12,302 nt of DNA, taken from the NCBI GenBank assembly GCA_003230195.1, contig QIHH01000180.1:1-12302 (forward strand), given 5' to 3'. Position numbers and translations under genes: made by a program. The DNA is from Gammaproteobacteria bacterium (lineage in GTDB: Bacteria > Pseudomonadota > Gammaproteobacteria > SZUA-140). Shown here piece by piece: positions 6,576 to 12,302 of this stretch (positions within the stretch are counted from its first letter, which is position 1; every line of letters begins with the position of its first letter). The notes beneath the pieces were generated by a model, which saw only the letters and a program-made list of their open reading frames with translations, ran no database searches and was not told the DNA's origin.

Positions 6576-7682
6576 CTACTGCTTAGATACCTCTTTTTTA
6601 GAGTCACGCAACCGCTGAAGCTTTTCAAGTATACGCTCAGCCCGACCAATATGCTCTAACGCCTGCTCGTTATCGGGAGCCAGCGCTAGTGCATTTTCCC
6701 AAGCTCCAATTGCCTTCATATACAGCCCCAGCCCATAATGCTCAACACCTAGGGCAATACTTTCTTTCACCTGTTTATCTAGCAGCAAGTTCAACTCATG
6801 AGAAAGCGCTATCTCACTCTCATTCAAATTACCTAACAATTTTAACCTAACAACATAATCTAATGCCTTAGTCAGATCATGATTATCGATAGCCTCAAGC
6901 AAAGATACATTGAGAATTTCTCGCATCTTCCGTCTACTTTCGATAACAACTTGTTGCTGTCTACGCTCATTTTCCGCCTGGGACTGTAACTTTTCGTTCT
7001 TGATTTCTTGCTGTTGCTTAGCCAATAGCAGCTGACTCTCCACAATCATTGGCGAGGGATTAAGCTGTGAGGCAAGACTAAGTAATTTTTCCGCATTGAA
7101 AAAATCATCCTGCTCCAATGCTACTCGCCCACGTTCAGCAAGTGATTCAGCAATTTTTTTTGATTTTTCTTTATCTCTTCTCCAGCGACTCTCCTTTAGC
7201 CAACTACCCGGGGTAATCAATGCCAGTTCTTTCTGAATACTAATCGTATTACTCAACCATTTCGCTTGCAACACCAACAAGTCCAGCTCCAGTGCATCGA
7301 CCCGAGTATCTTGTTTAAAGTGTAATGCCTGAAATGCTGAATTAATTTTTTCACTGTCTGGAATATTCTTCAAGGCAGTTTGATAGTATTGTTTGGCACG
7401 ATACCACTCTCCAACCTTCTCAAGCGCTCTGCCCTCCTCCAATATCTGCTGCTCATATACAATAGCCTGCTTATCAATTCTAGCAATTAACCCACTCACA
7501 CTTGAATAGTCAGTGTGCGACTCAGGCACATGAGAAAGAACCGCCTGCGCCTTTTCATATCGGTCCTCCTCGACAAGAAAATTAACTTTTTCGAGTACAT
7601 TCGACGAACGCGCATTTATATATGCACAACCCTGTGAAAATATCACCAACAAAATAAGAAAGACTAATTTCGTGCTTTTCAT
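6576..7682 (-). CDS. TPR-repeat lipoprotein paired with the adenylate cyclase
   Basis: A 368-residue lipoprotein. The N-terminus has basic residues, a hydrophobic core (6-15) and a lipobox FSQGC with Cys19 as the lipidation site; Ala at +2 predicts the outer membrane. The mature part is helical with TPR-like units at about 79-110, 178-209 and 306-339 (YGLGLYMKAIGAWENALALA being the clearest), and a charged, Gln-rich coiled coil at about 218-260. Such proteins bind partners in the periplasm. Its start overlaps the cyclase stop by four bases (ATGA), so the two are translationally coupled. The likely role is presenting an envelope signal to, or anchoring, the cyclase's periplasmic domain; this is inference from gene order. 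No enzyme motif is seen. Confidence 0.85.
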   Translation of the reverse strand: MKSTKLVFLILLVIFSQGCAYINARSSNVLEKVNFLVEEDRYEKAQAVLSHVPESHTDYSSVSGLIARIDKQAIVYEQQILEEGRALEKVGEWYRAKQYYQTALKNIPDSEKINSAFQALHFKQDTRVDALELDLLVLQAKWLSNTISIQKELALITPGSWLKESRWRRDKEKSKKIAESLAERGRVALEQDDFFNAEKLLSLASQLNPSPMIVESQLLLAKQQQEIKNEKLQSQAENERRQQQVVIESRRKMREILNVSLLEAIDNHDLTKALDYVVRLKLLGNLNESEIALSHELNLLLDKQVKESIALGVEHYGLGLYMKAIGAWENALALAPDNEQALEHIGRAERILEKLQRLRDSKKEVSKQ

Positions 7683-9151
7683 GCCGATACAGATACGTCG
7701 CTAGAATTCACAACCATCGATATTGCATCATCAATCATTGCTTGATGTTTTTCATCAACACCGGTCACATGATAAGTCACCACCGCTTCTTTTTTTCCTT
7801 TTAGTGAAAACTTTTTAAAGCGAGTGCTAACGATACCCTGAGATTGCAGCGAAACATTAAGTTCATCACTAATTAAAATTTCACCTGCATCTGCCGCCGA
7901 AGCAAGACGCGATGCAGTATTAACCGCATCACCGACCACCGTATAGTCCATGCGTTCAGCAGCGCCCATATTACCTGCTAGCATCATGCCACTATTAATA
8001 CCGATTCTAAAGCGGACTTGCGTCAGGTTCTGATTTTCCCTCTGGAGGTTAACTATTTTGATTAATTTTTGAATCGTAATTGCACATGCCGCCGCATGAA
8101 AACTATGTGCAGCATCATGCTCCGGCACACCAAATACAAGCATCGCACAATCGCCCATGTATTTATCAATATGCCCGCCATAGCAATGCGCTGCCTGCGC
8201 AATAATACTAAAGTATTCATTCAAAAGGCTGTTCACCTGCTCTGGATGTAGCTCTTCCGAAAGCCGGGTAAAACCAACGATATCAGCAAACAACACACTT
8301 GCTTCAACATGCTGTCCGCCCAGCTTCACTTGGTTCATATTAGACAACACTGCCTTAGCAACCTGTGGCGAAACATAACGTGAAAATGTCTGTTCCACTT
8401 GCTCTTTACGCAGCAGTCCTTCCGTCATTTCATTCATCGATTGCATCAGCGAACCCAGCTCATCTTTACGCTGATCATTAAGGCGAACATGATAATCACC
8501 GGCTGAAATCGCTCGGCCCGCATTAATCAGCTGATGAATAGGACGGGTTAAGCGCTTGCCCAATATAAAAGACGCGATAAAACCCAGTATCACTAATAAT
8601 AGTGTCGCGCCCACAACCGCTCGAACAGTTTCTTGATGCGCAAGCATTCTTAAGCGCTGATCAAAAGTGATGAGTACATACCCTGCCGTCACATCCCTGA
8701 AAAAGACGGGTTTAAAAAATGACACCATATCAAGCTGACCAAGACCAATGATATTCCCCTGCCACTCCAGTTTAACCACCTGCCCCAAGGCCGCTGCAAT
8801 ACGCAGATCATCCGGCACCGCACCCTTTTTCACCACGAGCTCTTTGTTTTCATTGTAAAGCGCCGCACCAAGGATCCCTTCTTCACCTGCAAGACTGTTA
8901 ACCACAATCTCAAGATTAAGGTGGTCATTGGCCAAGAGGGGTTCGCGTGAAAATTCAGCCATCAACCTTAAAACTGTATTTCCCGACTCACTCACCTGTT
9001 GCTCAAGAATATTACTCTGGTTGTGGACAATGAACAGCCCCAGCAAACCCATCCCACAACTAATCAATAACGTAAATACTAATGCCAGCTTATAGGCAAT
9101 AGGAAAGTATGCCGGCAGAAATGCTGTCAGGTTTTGGCGTAATTTTTTCAT
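7679..9151 (-). CDS. Membrane class III adenylate cyclase with periplasmic sensor and HAMP
   Basis: A 490-residue inner-membrane enzyme that should make cAMP from ATP. Order of parts: TM1 (about 18-41), a periplasmic domain of about 130 residues, TM2 (about 177-197), HAMP (about 198-250, with RLTRPIHQL and DELGSL), then a catalytic domain (about 280-465). Catalytic residues are complete: metal Asp290 (LFADIVGF) and Asp334 (MGD), adenine-selecting Lys330 and Thr404 (DYTVVGD), and transition-state Asn411 and Arg415 (NTASR). The Lys/Thr pair indicates ATP rather than GTP and is the class IIIb pattern; some class IIIb enzymes are stimulated by bicarbonate. The segment QVEQTFSRYVSPQVAKAVL (251-269) is the usual linker before such domains. 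It is the first gene of a two-gene operon with the lipoprotein. The ATG at 9151 is used; the Shine-Dalgarno sequence is weak. Confidence 0.93.
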   Translation of the reverse strand: MKKLRQNLTAFLPAYFPIAYKLALVFTLLISCGMGLLGLFIVHNQSNILEQQVSESGNTVLRLMAEFSREPLLANDHLNLEIVVNSLAGEEGILGAALYNENKELVVKKGAVPDDLRIAAALGQVVKLEWQGNIIGLGQLDMVSFFKPVFFRDVTAGYVLITFDQRLRMLAHQETVRAVVGATLLLVILGFIASFILGKRLTRPIHQLINAGRAISAGDYHVRLNDQRKDELGSLMQSMNEMTEGLLRKEQVEQTFSRYVSPQVAKAVLSNMNQVKLGGQHVEASVLFADIVGFTRLSEELHPEQVNSLLNEYFSIIAQAAHCYGGHIDKYMGDCAMLVFGVPEHDAAHSFHAAACAITIQKLIKIVNLQRENQNLTQVRFRIGINSGMMLAGNMGAAERMDYTVVGDAVNTASRLASAADAGEILISDELNVSLQSQGIVSTRFKKFSLKGKKEAVVTYHVTGVDEKHQAMIDDAISMVVNSSDVSVSA

Positions 9152-9245
9152 TAAGTTGCAGAAACTACCATCACTACTCAGTTTTAAACACGTACAGCTG
9201 GCAATCTGGCACCTTGCGTTACCAATAAGCCCGCCACCCCCCTAT

Positions 9246-9467
9246 ATGCGTAAATCAGCTCAATGCCAAAATATCATTGATAAAGCAATGTCACTCTATA
9301 CACCACTGTCAACCCTCTTTAAAATCACAACAGGTACAAAAACACCCATCATTCTACCAAACAACCTATCTAGTTCGGCAAACATACATCTAATTTCTCG
9401 AAGTTCAGCCAGCTCGATACCAGACATCATGCACCATATAACGCAATTTATACAGCAACACCTGTAA
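9246..9467 (+). CDS. Doubtful small open frame, 73 residues
   Basis: From the ATG at 9246 the frame encodes 73 residues (start MRKSAQCQNIIDKAM, end HHITQFIQQHL). An in-frame TTG at 9156 would extend it to 103 residues but starts only 5 nt from the divergent cyclase start. There is no Shine-Dalgarno sequence before either start and no family resemblance I can see. The C-terminal 20 residues could form a helix. It may be a chance frame or a decayed gene. Confidence 0.15.
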   Translation: MRKSAQCQNIIDKAMSLYTPLSTLFKITTGTKTPIILPNNLSSSANIHLISRSSASSIPDIMHHITQFIQQHL

Positions 9468-9572
9468 ACCAACCTCTGTCAAAAGCCCTAAACATCATAT
9501 TCAGAGGGTGACTGGCAATCGTCAACGAATTATATTGAGATTATTGAAAGGCATTTCGCAGACATAATAATT

Positions 9573-9579
9573 GGGGGAG
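9573..9579 (+). promoter_or_regulatory. RBS that decides the TIGR02647 start
   Basis: GGGGGAG ends 8 nt before the ATG at 9588 but only 2 nt before the ATG at 9582, favouring the downstream start. That start also matches the usual family N-terminus. Confidence 0.65.
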
Positions 9580-9587
9580 TAATGATA

Positions 9588-9854
9588 ATGACATATACCA
9601 ATGACCTGCTCGACGAACTTACATACCTACTGCAATTCAATCTAGAAACAACTCAGGAAGGGAGTAAAATCCACCGTTCAGCGAGTGCCGCTACCATCAA
9701 TGCCACCACACGCTTATTCAATAAAAGACTCGTCACTCAAGCTGATGGTGGCTATTTCACTGATTTAGGACATATTGCTGCCGAACATGTTCAGGCCAAC
9801 TACTCCATTCTGACACCCGTTCACGAATCATCACTAAAGCCAGTCTCAATGTAA
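9588..9854 (+). CDS. TIGR02647 family small winged-helix-like protein
   Basis: An 88-residue cytoplasmic protein of the conserved gammaproteobacterial family TIGR02647, function unknown. The pattern is typical: LLDELTYLLQFNLETTQEG (7-25), a helix with ATTRLFNKRLVTQ (39-51), and the hairpin DGGYFTDLGHIAAEH (53-67). The last parts resemble the recognition helix and wing of a winged-helix fold, which suggests nucleic-acid or protein binding, not shown. The start is the ATG at 9588, 8 nt after GGGGGAG; an ATG two codons earlier (9582) is only 2 nt from it. It is followed 111 nt later by the GAF gene on the same strand, perhaps co-transcribed. Confidence 0.85.
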   Translation: MTYTNDLLDELTYLLQFNLETTQEGSKIHRSASAATINATTRLFNKRLVTQADGGYFTDLGHIAAEHVQANYSILTPVHESSLKPVSM

Positions 9855-9906
9855 ACGATACATCAATTATATAAATAGTAAATAATGGTGCGGTGAACCC
9901 ATTCGA

Positions 9907-9924
9907 GATGAGGCTGCTTTCATC
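9907..9924 (+). repeat. Small inverted repeat before the GAF gene
   Basis: GATGA (9907-9911) and TCATC (9920-9924) are perfect inverted copies around an 8-base loop, in the 111-nt gap before the GAF start. It has no T tract, so it is not an intrinsic terminator. It may be a leader hairpin or chance. Confidence 0.25.
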
Positions 9925-9965
9925 CTATGTAAGCCATTCTACGAGCGAAATAAGGGTCTAAAACG

Positions 9966-10571
9966 ATGAAAATCCAAATATTAACCAAAAAATTACATGA
10001 ACTCAAAGAAAAGCAGCAGCAGATTGAAACTGCCTGGCGTAAAACAGGCAATCGTGAATTTCTTGAATTCATGGTCGAATTACTCCCCAAAGCACTCAGC
10101 GCTGAGCGCTGCAGTATTTTCATCAACAATCCTGACAATAATAACGTCTGGATCCAATGTGGCACGGGGCTTCAGGAAAAAGAGATCTCTGTGCCCAAAG
10201 ATAGCTCCGTAGTTGGCAAAGTAATCGCCAGCGGTGAGATTATCATGGAAAATAATCTCGCGAACCAAATGGGTGCACACGACACAATCGCCTTCAAAAC
10301 CGGCTTTACGTCTAAAAGTACCATCTGTGTACCCGTATTAGGGGTAAAAACACAGCAGGTAGCGGGTGCCATTCAGGTGCTTAATAAGCTCAATACCGAA
10401 TCTGCGTTTACCCAGGGCGACATTGAAACTGTCAAAAAATTAGCTCGCCACATCCAAGTCAATATCGAAAACATCTACCAACGGCAGGAGATGGCCAATA
10501 TCGCTGAAGAGATCGGCAAGAAAGTTAGCCTCATCGAAGCCAAATTGAAATCACTTGGGCATGTTGAATAG
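9966..10571 (+). CDS. Cytoplasmic GAF domain sensor protein
   Basis: A 201-residue soluble protein. Residues 1-28 form a charged coiled coil (KKLHELKEKQQQIETAWRK). A GAF domain spans about 30-165: LPKALSAERCSIFINN (40-55), the VPKDSSVVGKVIASGE helix region (76-91), STICVPVLG (118-126), AGAIQVLNKLN (133-143), and FTQGDIETVKKLARHI (148-163). A second helical stretch (165-198) closes it. GAF domains bind small molecules such as cyclic nucleotides, haem or bilins; the ligand cannot be inferred here. There is no kinase, cyclase, GGDEF or DNA-binding domain, so the protein must signal by contact with a partner. Binding of the cAMP made by the nearby cyclase is an attractive but unproved idea. An AAGGG sequence about 10 nt upstream gives moderate support to the ATG. 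Confidence 0.88.
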   Translation: MKIQILTKKLHELKEKQQQIETAWRKTGNREFLEFMVELLPKALSAERCSIFINNPDNNNVWIQCGTGLQEKEISVPKDSSVVGKVIASGEIIMENNLANQMGAHDTIAFKTGFTSKSTICVPVLGVKTQQVAGAIQVLNKLNTESAFTQGDIETVKKLARHIQVNIENIYQRQEMANIAEEIGKKVSLIEAKLKSLGHVE

Positions 10572-10591
10572 CCCTAATCTTAGCCCAAGTG
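10552..10591 (+). repeat. 9-bp perfect inverted repeat spanning the GAF stop codon
   Basis: CACTTGGGC (10552-10560) and GCCCAAGTG (10583-10591) are perfect inverted copies separated by 22 bases, which contain the TAG stop. No T run follows on either strand, so it is not a standard terminator. It could be a 3'-end stabilising hairpin or a Rho-related structure. Confidence 0.45.
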
Positions 10592-10944
10592 GAATACTAT
10601 CGATAAAAAATAGAATGCCAGCAATAAAAAAATCGCATTAAAAACTGCTTTCATCGCACGTAGCACCTTCCTGCATGCTGCTATTAACCCCTAGACACAT
10701 ATCACCATCCGCCCAATTCAGCTGCTCAATCAATATCCAGTAGGTAATGTATTTACGCCCTTAGGATCAGCAATGCTTTCTCTCCTAAAGGTTTGTATAC
10801 TAAGTAGGCTTTAATTAGCATGCCGACAAGCATTCACTCGTTAACCCACTTTAAAATACGTGACACAACAAAACCGTGAACAACCAACAGAGGCTATGCT
10901 GTTCGTTAGCAGACAATCGCTAACTCGCGAACCGGAGGAAAAAG
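10592..10944 (+). promoter_or_regulatory. Intergenic region and leader of the rhodanese-MoeB gene
   Basis: About 350 bp without a gene. The left part (10605-10650) is A-rich. A weak promoter candidate has TTGTAT at 10793-10798 and TAGCAT at 10816-10821 with 17-bp spacing; each matches consensus poorly. Two hairpins stand in tandem before the start and are listed separately. GGAGG at 10934-10938 lies 6 nt before the ATG at 10945. Confidence 0.4.
10886..10924 (+). promoter_or_regulatory. Two tandem leader hairpins before the MoeB gene
   Basis: AACAG (10886-10890) pairs with CTGTT (10899-10903), and GTTAGC (10905-10910) pairs with GCTAAC (10919-10924). Both pairings are perfect and both loops are 8 bases. 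The second hairpin ends 9 nt before the GGAGG ribosome-binding site. This may be a structured leader; it does not match a riboswitch I know. Confidence 0.35.
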
Positions 10945-12132
10945 ATGAAGGCCAAAGACCGCCGAGTACAGGAACTGCGTGACACCATTACCGAGCTTTC
11001 GCCGACCGAAGCGTACGGACTACAACAAAATGGCGCCACCTTGATCGACGTACGTGACAACGAAGAAGTCGCACAGGGTAGCCCAATTGGCGCACTACGG
11101 CTAGGGCGCAGCTTCCTTGAGCTCAAAATCGAAGATCAGATCCCAGACACCGACCAAACCCTGCTCATTATGTGTGCAAGCGGAACACGTTCACTCTTCG
11201 CTGCCGATGGCCTGCAACGCATGGGCTACAGCGATGTACGTTCGGTTTCTGGGGGCTTTAGCCGCTGGAAAACAGAGGCCCAGCCATTTGAAACCCCACG
11301 CATGCTAGACGCCACTGCACGTGAGCGTTATGCCCGCCACCTCTCAATCCCCGATATTGGCGACAAAGGTCAGCTCAAACTGCTCGACAGCAAGGTGCTG
11401 CTGATCGGTGCCGGTGGTCTCGGCTCACCCAGCGCCTATTATCTAGCTGCAGCAGGTGTCGGTACACTCGGCATCATCGATGACGACGTGGTGGACCGCA
11501 GCAACCTGCAACGCCAGATCCTGCACACCGAAGATCGCATCGGCATGCCTAAGGTTGAGTCGGCTCGCATCGCACTTGAAGCACTCAATCCTGATGTGAA
11601 AATTATCGCGCACCAGACCCGTATCGATAGCAGCAACGTGGAAAAGCTCTTTTCTGATTACGACGTAATCGTCGACGGCTCAGACAACCTGCCCACCCGT
11701 TACCTGATCAACGACGCCTGCGTGAAGCTTAAAAAGCCCAATGTACACGCCGCCGTCTACCGCTTTGAAGGCCAGATTACCGTTTTCTGGCCCAACTACC
11801 AAGGTGGCGTGCGCGGCTCCTGTTACCGCTGCATGTTCCCAGAGCCACCACCACCAGAACTCGCACCATCCTGCGCAGAGGCAGGTGTACTGGGTGTGAT
11901 GCCGGGGATCTTTGGCCTGTTACAGGCAGTTGAGACGATTAAGATTCTACTCGGCATTGGCACACCACTGGTTGGTCGTATGTTGCATTACGATGCGCTC
12001 AGTGGTGAGTTTATCGAGATGCGTGCTAAAGCCAATCCATCCTGTCACTATTGCAGCGACGGCGTGGAATTCCCTGGTTATGAAGACTACGCACAGGTCT
12101 GCTCTTCAACACCGCCACCAGCTGACAAATAA
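10945..12132 (+). CDS. moeB: MoeB-type adenylyltransferase with N-terminal rhodanese domain
   Basis: A 395-residue cytoplasmic E1-like enzyme. It should adenylate the C-terminal Gly-Gly of a ubiquitin-like sulfur carrier (MoaD, possibly ThiS or a similar protein), and its rhodanese domain can supply persulfide sulfur for the thiocarboxylate. Residues about 15-115 are rhodanese, with LIDVRDNEE and the active loop CASGTRS (Cys77). Residues about 125-360 are the ThiF/MoeB domain: RYARHLSIPDIG (128-139), ATP-binding GAGGLGSP (155-162), DDDVVDRSNLQRQILH (179-194), and GSDN (245-248). Zinc is held by CYRC (293-296) and CHYC (367-370). PSCAEAGVLGVMPG (308-321) is a family signature. Eukaryotic MOCS3 and actinobacterial MoeZ carry rhodanese at the C-terminus; the reversed order is common in gammaproteobacteria. 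G+C is clearly higher than in 1744-6553. No other molybdopterin gene is in the window. GGAGG at 10934 fixes the start. Confidence 0.93.
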   Translation: MKAKDRRVQELRDTITELSPTEAYGLQQNGATLIDVRDNEEVAQGSPIGALRLGRSFLELKIEDQIPDTDQTLLIMCASGTRSLFAADGLQRMGYSDVRSVSGGFSRWKTEAQPFETPRMLDATARERYARHLSIPDIGDKGQLKLLDSKVLLIGAGGLGSPSAYYLAAAGVGTLGIIDDDVVDRSNLQRQILHTEDRIGMPKVESARIALEALNPDVKIIAHQTRIDSSNVEKLFSDYDVIVDGSDNLPTRYLINDACVKLKKPNVHAAVYRFEGQITVFWPNYQGGVRGSCYRCMFPEPPPPELAPSCAEAGVLGVMPGIFGLLQAVETIKILLGIGTPLVGRMLHYDALSGEFIEMRAKANPSCHYCSDGVEFPGYEDYAQVCSSTPPPADK

Positions 12133-12302
12133 ATAACACACACCGACTTTCCTCAGCCGAGGCATTAAAAAACTCATTCTAAACGGAACCATTGATGATA
12201 ATATAGGCTCATTGTAAAAATAAAAATAGCATGCTATACATTATGAAATGCATGGCGAGCATATATCATTATGACATAAAGCCGTCTATTCACAACCAGC
12301 TT
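12133..12302. other. Downstream intergenic tail
   Basis: AT-rich, with no gene I can support. A short CCTC/GAGG hairpin (about 12152-12163) follows the MoeB stop but is trailed by A residues rather than T, so I do not call it a terminator. Confidence 0.4.

Larger units (their letters stand above)
9152..9581. promoter_or_regulatory. Divergent intergenic region between the cyclase and TIGR02647 genes
   Basis: About 430 bp that must carry the promoters of the cyclase operon (leftward) and of the TIGR02647 gene (rightward). It includes a C-rich stretch around 9230-9243 and a direct repeat CTGGC-AAT-CTGGC near 9198-9210. I see no convincing sigma-70 or sigma-54 promoter. A small open frame (9246-9467) lies inside it and is listed separately with low confidence. 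Confidence 0.45.

Noticed and set aside
1..9220. Ten-base repeat ACCTTGCGTT at 1-10 and 9211-9220
   Set aside because: Shared 10-mers are expected many times by chance in 12 kb; there is no flanking similarity that would suggest an attachment or insertion repeat.
9207..9225. Possible sigma-54 promoter starting TGGCAC
   Set aside because: The TTGC element falls about 4 bases too close to the GG, so the fixed -24/-12 spacing is not met.
9195..9250. Possible cyclic-di-GMP-type riboswitch in the minus-strand leader of the cyclase (an ACGCAAG-GTGCC stretch)
   Set aside because: Only a few bases resemble the consensus; the conserved 5' segment and the helix pairings of the class are not there.
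12133..12302. Terminator after the MoeB gene
   Set aside because: The stem is only 4 bp and is followed by A residues, not T.
1..12302. CRISPR array, tRNA/rRNA genes, insertion sequences or toxin-antitoxin pairs
   Set aside because: Looked for on both strands; no spaced repeats, tRNA-like cloverleaf, transposase motifs or small paired genes of that kind were found.

Overview
The window looks like chromosomal DNA of a Gram-negative proteobacterium, most likely a gammaproteobacterium. The clues are a periplasmic di-haem cytochrome c peroxidase, a TIGR02647-type small protein, an N-terminal rhodanese-MoeB fusion, an outer-membrane type lipoprotein, and FimV-like and Aer-like sequences. The genus cannot be told from the sequence. 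There are no rRNA, tRNA, CRISPR, transposase or phage genes.

Layout. Positions 1-26 (minus) hold the first codons of a gene that leaves the window. 243-1256 (+) encodes cytochrome c peroxidase and is closed by a good intrinsic terminator (1283-1307). After an AT-rich gap of about 440 bp, 1744-6553 (+) is a tight run of seven genes: FimV-like helical protein, degenerate receiver plus winged-helix-like protein, Ras-like GTPase of the CvnD/MglA type, winged-helix plus divergent roadblock protein, canonical roadblock/LC7 protein, stand-alone Aer-type PAS protein, and a PhnD-like binding protein without a signal peptide. Convergent to it, 9151-6576 (-) is a two-gene operon: a membrane class III adenylate cyclase (periplasmic sensor domain, HAMP, cyclase) and a TPR lipoprotein, joined by an ATGA overlap. 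Then come a TIGR02647 protein (9588-9854), a GAF protein (9966-10571) and rhodanese-MoeB (10945-12132), all on the plus strand.

How the genes may work together (inference). The seven-gene run resembles the Streptomyces conservons and the Myxococcus MglA/MglB polarity switch: a small GTPase beside roadblock proteins that could serve as its GAP, scaffold or partner. In place of a histidine kinase it carries a redox-type PAS protein and a cytoplasmic ligand-binding protein as candidate inputs, and a non-phosphorylatable receiver, a FimV-like helical protein and winged-helix domains as candidate adaptors or outputs. The adjacent cyclase with its lipoprotein could be a second, envelope-linked signalling branch using cAMP. 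This block is visibly richer in A+T than the flanking peroxidase and MoeB genes, so it may be an accessory or transferred module.

The most interesting part of the window is the 1744-9151 block, a candidate GTPase/roadblock signalling system whose overall function I cannot name.
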